A DNA stretch of 64,000 bases from assembly GCF_008935075.1 (NCBI RefSeq), contig NZ_CP044545.1, positions 3,661,587-3,725,586 on the forward strand, read 5' to 3'. The notes below the pieces were generated by a model, which ran no database searches, was not told the DNA's origin, and worked only from the letters and a program-made list of their open reading frames with translations. The stretch comes from Pradoshia sp. D12. GTDB lineage: Bacteria; Bacillota; Bacilli; Bacillales; Pradoshiaceae. Shown in pieces: positions 62,354 through 64,000 of this stretch; position 1 is the first letter of the stretch; every line of letters begins with the position of its first letter. A program made the translations under genes and the position numbers.

Positions 62354-62542
62354 TTAATGTTCGTGGAGTTGATACGTTTGTTCACATAATTGATATTGAA
62401 GCTCCTTCATGTTAGACAATTCTTTTATGAGGATTTGCAGAGTCTGTTCGATTTTTCTCAAATCTGACTCACTTTTGGATACACGGCTATTTACACTGCC
62501 AACGATTCGGATTAAATCAGCGACTACTTCCCGCTCGTTCAT
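62354..62542 (-). CDS. Small coiled-coil protein coupled to ssbB
   Basis: 62 residues, mostly helical, with heptad-like spacing of hydrophobics (VVADLIRIVGSVNSRVSKSE, LRKIEQTLQILIKELSNMKEL). Its ATG forms an ATGA overlap with the ssb stop, strong evidence of real translation. No family recognised; possibly an accessory factor in competence or recombination given its partner. Confidence 0.7.
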   Translation of the reverse strand: MNEREVVADLIRIVGSVNSRVSKSESDLRKIEQTLQILIKELSNMKELQYQLCEQTYQLHEH

Positions 62543-62913
62543 AAAATAGGCACTGCGTTCGTTTCCAGACTGCCTTCATGAAGGTTATTCACCCGTTTAC
62601 GATCTAAAAAGTTAACACTTTCCACTATAACTTCTGTTACATACGTACGTTTACCTTCTGGATTCTCATAATTACGTGTATGAATTCTTCCAACAATACT
62701 GACTACAGAACCTTTTTGACAATAGGATGCTGTATTTTCAGCTGCCCGATTCCAAATTGTGCAGTTTACAAAGTCCGTCCCATACTCGCCATCTGCATTC
62801 TTAAAATTCCTCGTAACGGCCAAAGTAATGTTTGATACAGCTTTGCCTTCCGGTGTATAACGCAGATCAGGATCCTTCGTCAGCCTTCCAACAAGCGCAA
62901 CCTGATTTAACAT
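62539..62913 (-). CDS. ssbB: Single-stranded DNA-binding protein, SsbB type
   Basis: 124 residues with the OB-fold signature LNQVALVGRLTKDPDLRYTPEGKAVSNITLAVTR and FVNCTIWNRAAENTASYCQKGS. It lacks the acidic DDDLPF tail of the main SsbA and has only a short tail (NLHEGSLETNAVPIL), which fits the second Ssb used in natural transformation. In B. subtilis ssbB (ywpH) also lies in the ywp/ywq neighbourhood. ATG start with a purine-rich AAAGAGAGGTGAAGG upstream. Confidence 0.92.
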   Translation of the reverse strand: MLNQVALVGRLTKDPDLRYTPEGKAVSNITLAVTRNFKNADGEYGTDFVNCTIWNRAAENTASYCQKGSVVSIVGRIHTRNYENPEGKRTYVTEVIVESVNFLDRKRVNNLHEGSLETNAVPIL

Positions 62914-63172
62914 ACTACCTTCACCTCTCTTTTATATAGCTTACAGAGGTATCATAAAAGAGTTATGGTTAAAAGTAAAAGAGGCGATTTGGGACTTTAG
63001 AGGGAGATTTTCACTCAAATTTCCTTTTTGAATATATAAATATGGTGTTTGTAATCAATATTTATAATCTGTGAATTATTTAACAAACTCTTCGACAAAC
63101 AATATAAATATTTTTTCTTTTTTTTACCATGCTATAATGAACATATAATAATTTAAAATTGGAGGTAAGTTG

Positions 63173-63583
63173 ATGAAAACCTTTAAGTTAGTTTCCTTGC
63201 AGTTACTTCCAGACAATCAGCATCCAACCGAATTACATATCCTAGACGGATTAATTATTAATAAAGAAAATGAGGCAAACACTTGGCTTATTGAGGCAGT
63301 CGTTGATTATGAACATTTCAATCTTTTCAAGGAAATCACTGCTGATACTGACAAGCTTACCGTTAGCTGTATCATCACAAAGAAGGATAATATCCCTGCC
63401 TACTTCGATGCAACTATCGCTGATGTCCGCAAGATGGATCAATTCGCCAGCATCCTGTTTCGGGCAAAGATTCGCAATCGCAGAAGAGAAGCCGTTGAAT
63501 TCCTATTGGATACACTAGTAGATGAAGGATATAATGGTGAGGATTTAAAAAACGCCTTTAAAGAAGGCCTGGGTAATAAATAA
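63173..63583 (+). CDS. ywpF: YwpF-like protein
   Basis: 136 residues, starting MKTFKLVSLQLLPDNQ at the ATG at 63173 with GGAGG 7 bases upstream. Pattern and size match YwpF of B. subtilis, located beside ssbB there too. Two-part layout: a beta-rich N-terminal domain and a C-terminal helical end (RRREAVEFLLDTLVDEGYNG). No membrane helix. Function unknown. Confidence 0.85.
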   Translation: MKTFKLVSLQLLPDNQHPTELHILDGLIINKENEANTWLIEAVVDYEHFNLFKEITADTDKLTVSCIITKKDNIPAYFDATIADVRKMDQFASILFRAKIRNRRREAVEFLLDTLVDEGYNGEDLKNAFKEGLGNK

Positions 63584-63584
63584 C

Positions 63585-63615
63585 AGCTGGCGAGATTACC
63601 TCGCCAGCTTAAACT
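63585..63615. terminator. Bidirectional terminator between ywpF and the lipoprotein gene
   Basis: AGCTGGCGAG / CTCGCCAGCT perfect 10-bp stem, loop ATTAC; T-rich flanks are weak but present. Confidence 0.75.
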
Positions 63616-63617
63616 TG

Positions 63618-64000
63618 TTACTTATTTTTATCTTTACCATTGTTATTGTTGTTATCAAGGATATCGTCTGCGCCTCGATCTGCATCGTTCCTGATTCTAT
63701 CCCCATCTTCTCTTACATCTGTATCTAACTCAGAATCTTGACCATTATCATTAGTATCATTCATACCATTATTATCATCGTTACCGTTGATACCATTGCC
63801 ATTATTGTTATTGTTGCCATTCATACCGTTATTATCTTTTGTGCTTTCGTTCGTATCTATCCCATTATTATCGTTCGTTCCGTTATTTTGCTCTTGGTTG
63901 TTGTTACGTTCTGGAGGCGGGTTATTGTCATCGTTATTATTACACCCCACCATTAATACAGATGCCAACGCAACCCCCATAATCGCTTTATAAAACTTCT
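63618..64000 (-). CDS. Asn/Asp-rich lipoprotein, cut by the window edge
   Basis: The frame is open to the right edge and reads KFYKAIMGVALASVLMVGCNNNDD: the end of a lipoprotein signal peptide with lipobox LMVGC. The mature part is low-complexity (runs of N, D, G, e.g. NNNNNGNGINGNDDNNGMND) and ends in DADRGADDILDNNNNNGKDKNK. The true start lies a few codons beyond the window. Resembles spore-germination or YhcN-type small lipoproteins only loosely; function unknown. Confidence 0.8.
   Translation of the reverse strand, partial: KFYKAIMGVALASVLMVGCNNNDDNNPPPERNNNQEQNNGTNDNNGIDTNESTKDNNGMNGNNNNNGNGINGNDDNNGMNDTNDNGQDSELDTDVREDGDRIRNDADRGADDILDNNNNNGKDKNK

Overview
The window looks like chromosomal DNA of a low-GC Gram-positive, spore-former type bacterium of the Bacillaceae (Bacillus sensu lato). 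AT-rich sequence, strong AGGAGG-type ribosome binding sites, GTG/TTG starts and many intrinsic terminators fit this. So does gene content shared with the ywp/ywq region of Bacillus subtilis: ywqA (SNF2), ywqB (SWIM), ywqC/ywqD/ywqE (tyrosine-kinase modulator, kinase, phosphatase), a second ssb (ssbB type) and ywpF.

Left part (1-9.7 kb): small hypothetical genes, a stand-alone gtaB, a class I cyclic-di-GMP riboswitch in front of a 43-residue membrane peptide, a 1093-residue secreted GLUG/Ig-repeat protein, a frameshifted SIS-domain gene, and a two-gene unit made of a membrane-anchored Nudix-like protein and a PP2C-like phosphatase. Middle part (9.9-35.1 kb): galE, then a long minus-strand exopolysaccharide operon. 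In transcription order it runs ywqC, ywqD, ywqE, a structured RNA leader in the position of the EAR element, gtaB, epsC-type dehydratase, aminotransferase, priming sugar transferase, GNAT acetyltransferase, glycosyltransferase, the UDP-L-FucNAc trio capE/capF/capG, three more glycosyltransferases, a Wzy polymerase, a GT2 glycosyltransferase, a pyruvyl transferase, a Wzx flippase and an Fe-S protein, ending in a terminator near 11.5 kb. The set describes a Wzx/Wzy-type polymer under tyrosine-kinase control.

Right of the operon (35.6-52.6 kb): an SGNH-hydrolase-like protein, an SH3b-repeat amidase, a repetitive DUF-type protein, a TcaA-like protein, a VanZ-like protein, an LCP ligase, the ywqB-ywqA pair and several small conserved genes. 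Between 41.3 and 43.3 kb lies the most striking locus. A PlcR-family (HTH plus TPR) regulator faces an exported protein made of 14 copies of AELPTMYNVK in a 14-residue period. The core AELPTMY resembles the PapR heptapeptide ADLPFEF. A 28-codon frame, missed by any 60-residue cutoff, overlaps the end of the repeat gene and ends in DELPTVY. I read this as a PlcR/PapR-type quorum-sensing pair with a multi-copy pheromone precursor.

Far right (53.5-61.2 kb): a class II lanthipeptide operon (lanA2, lanA1, lanM, flavodoxin-like reductase, CylR2-like HTH, small membrane protein, C39-peptidase ABC exporter). Its two precursors carry features of the two-component cytolysin/bicereucin group. Remnants of an IS1595-type transposase and possibly of a tyrosine recombinase lie on either side. 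The window ends with ssbB, ywpF and a partial Asn-rich lipoprotein.
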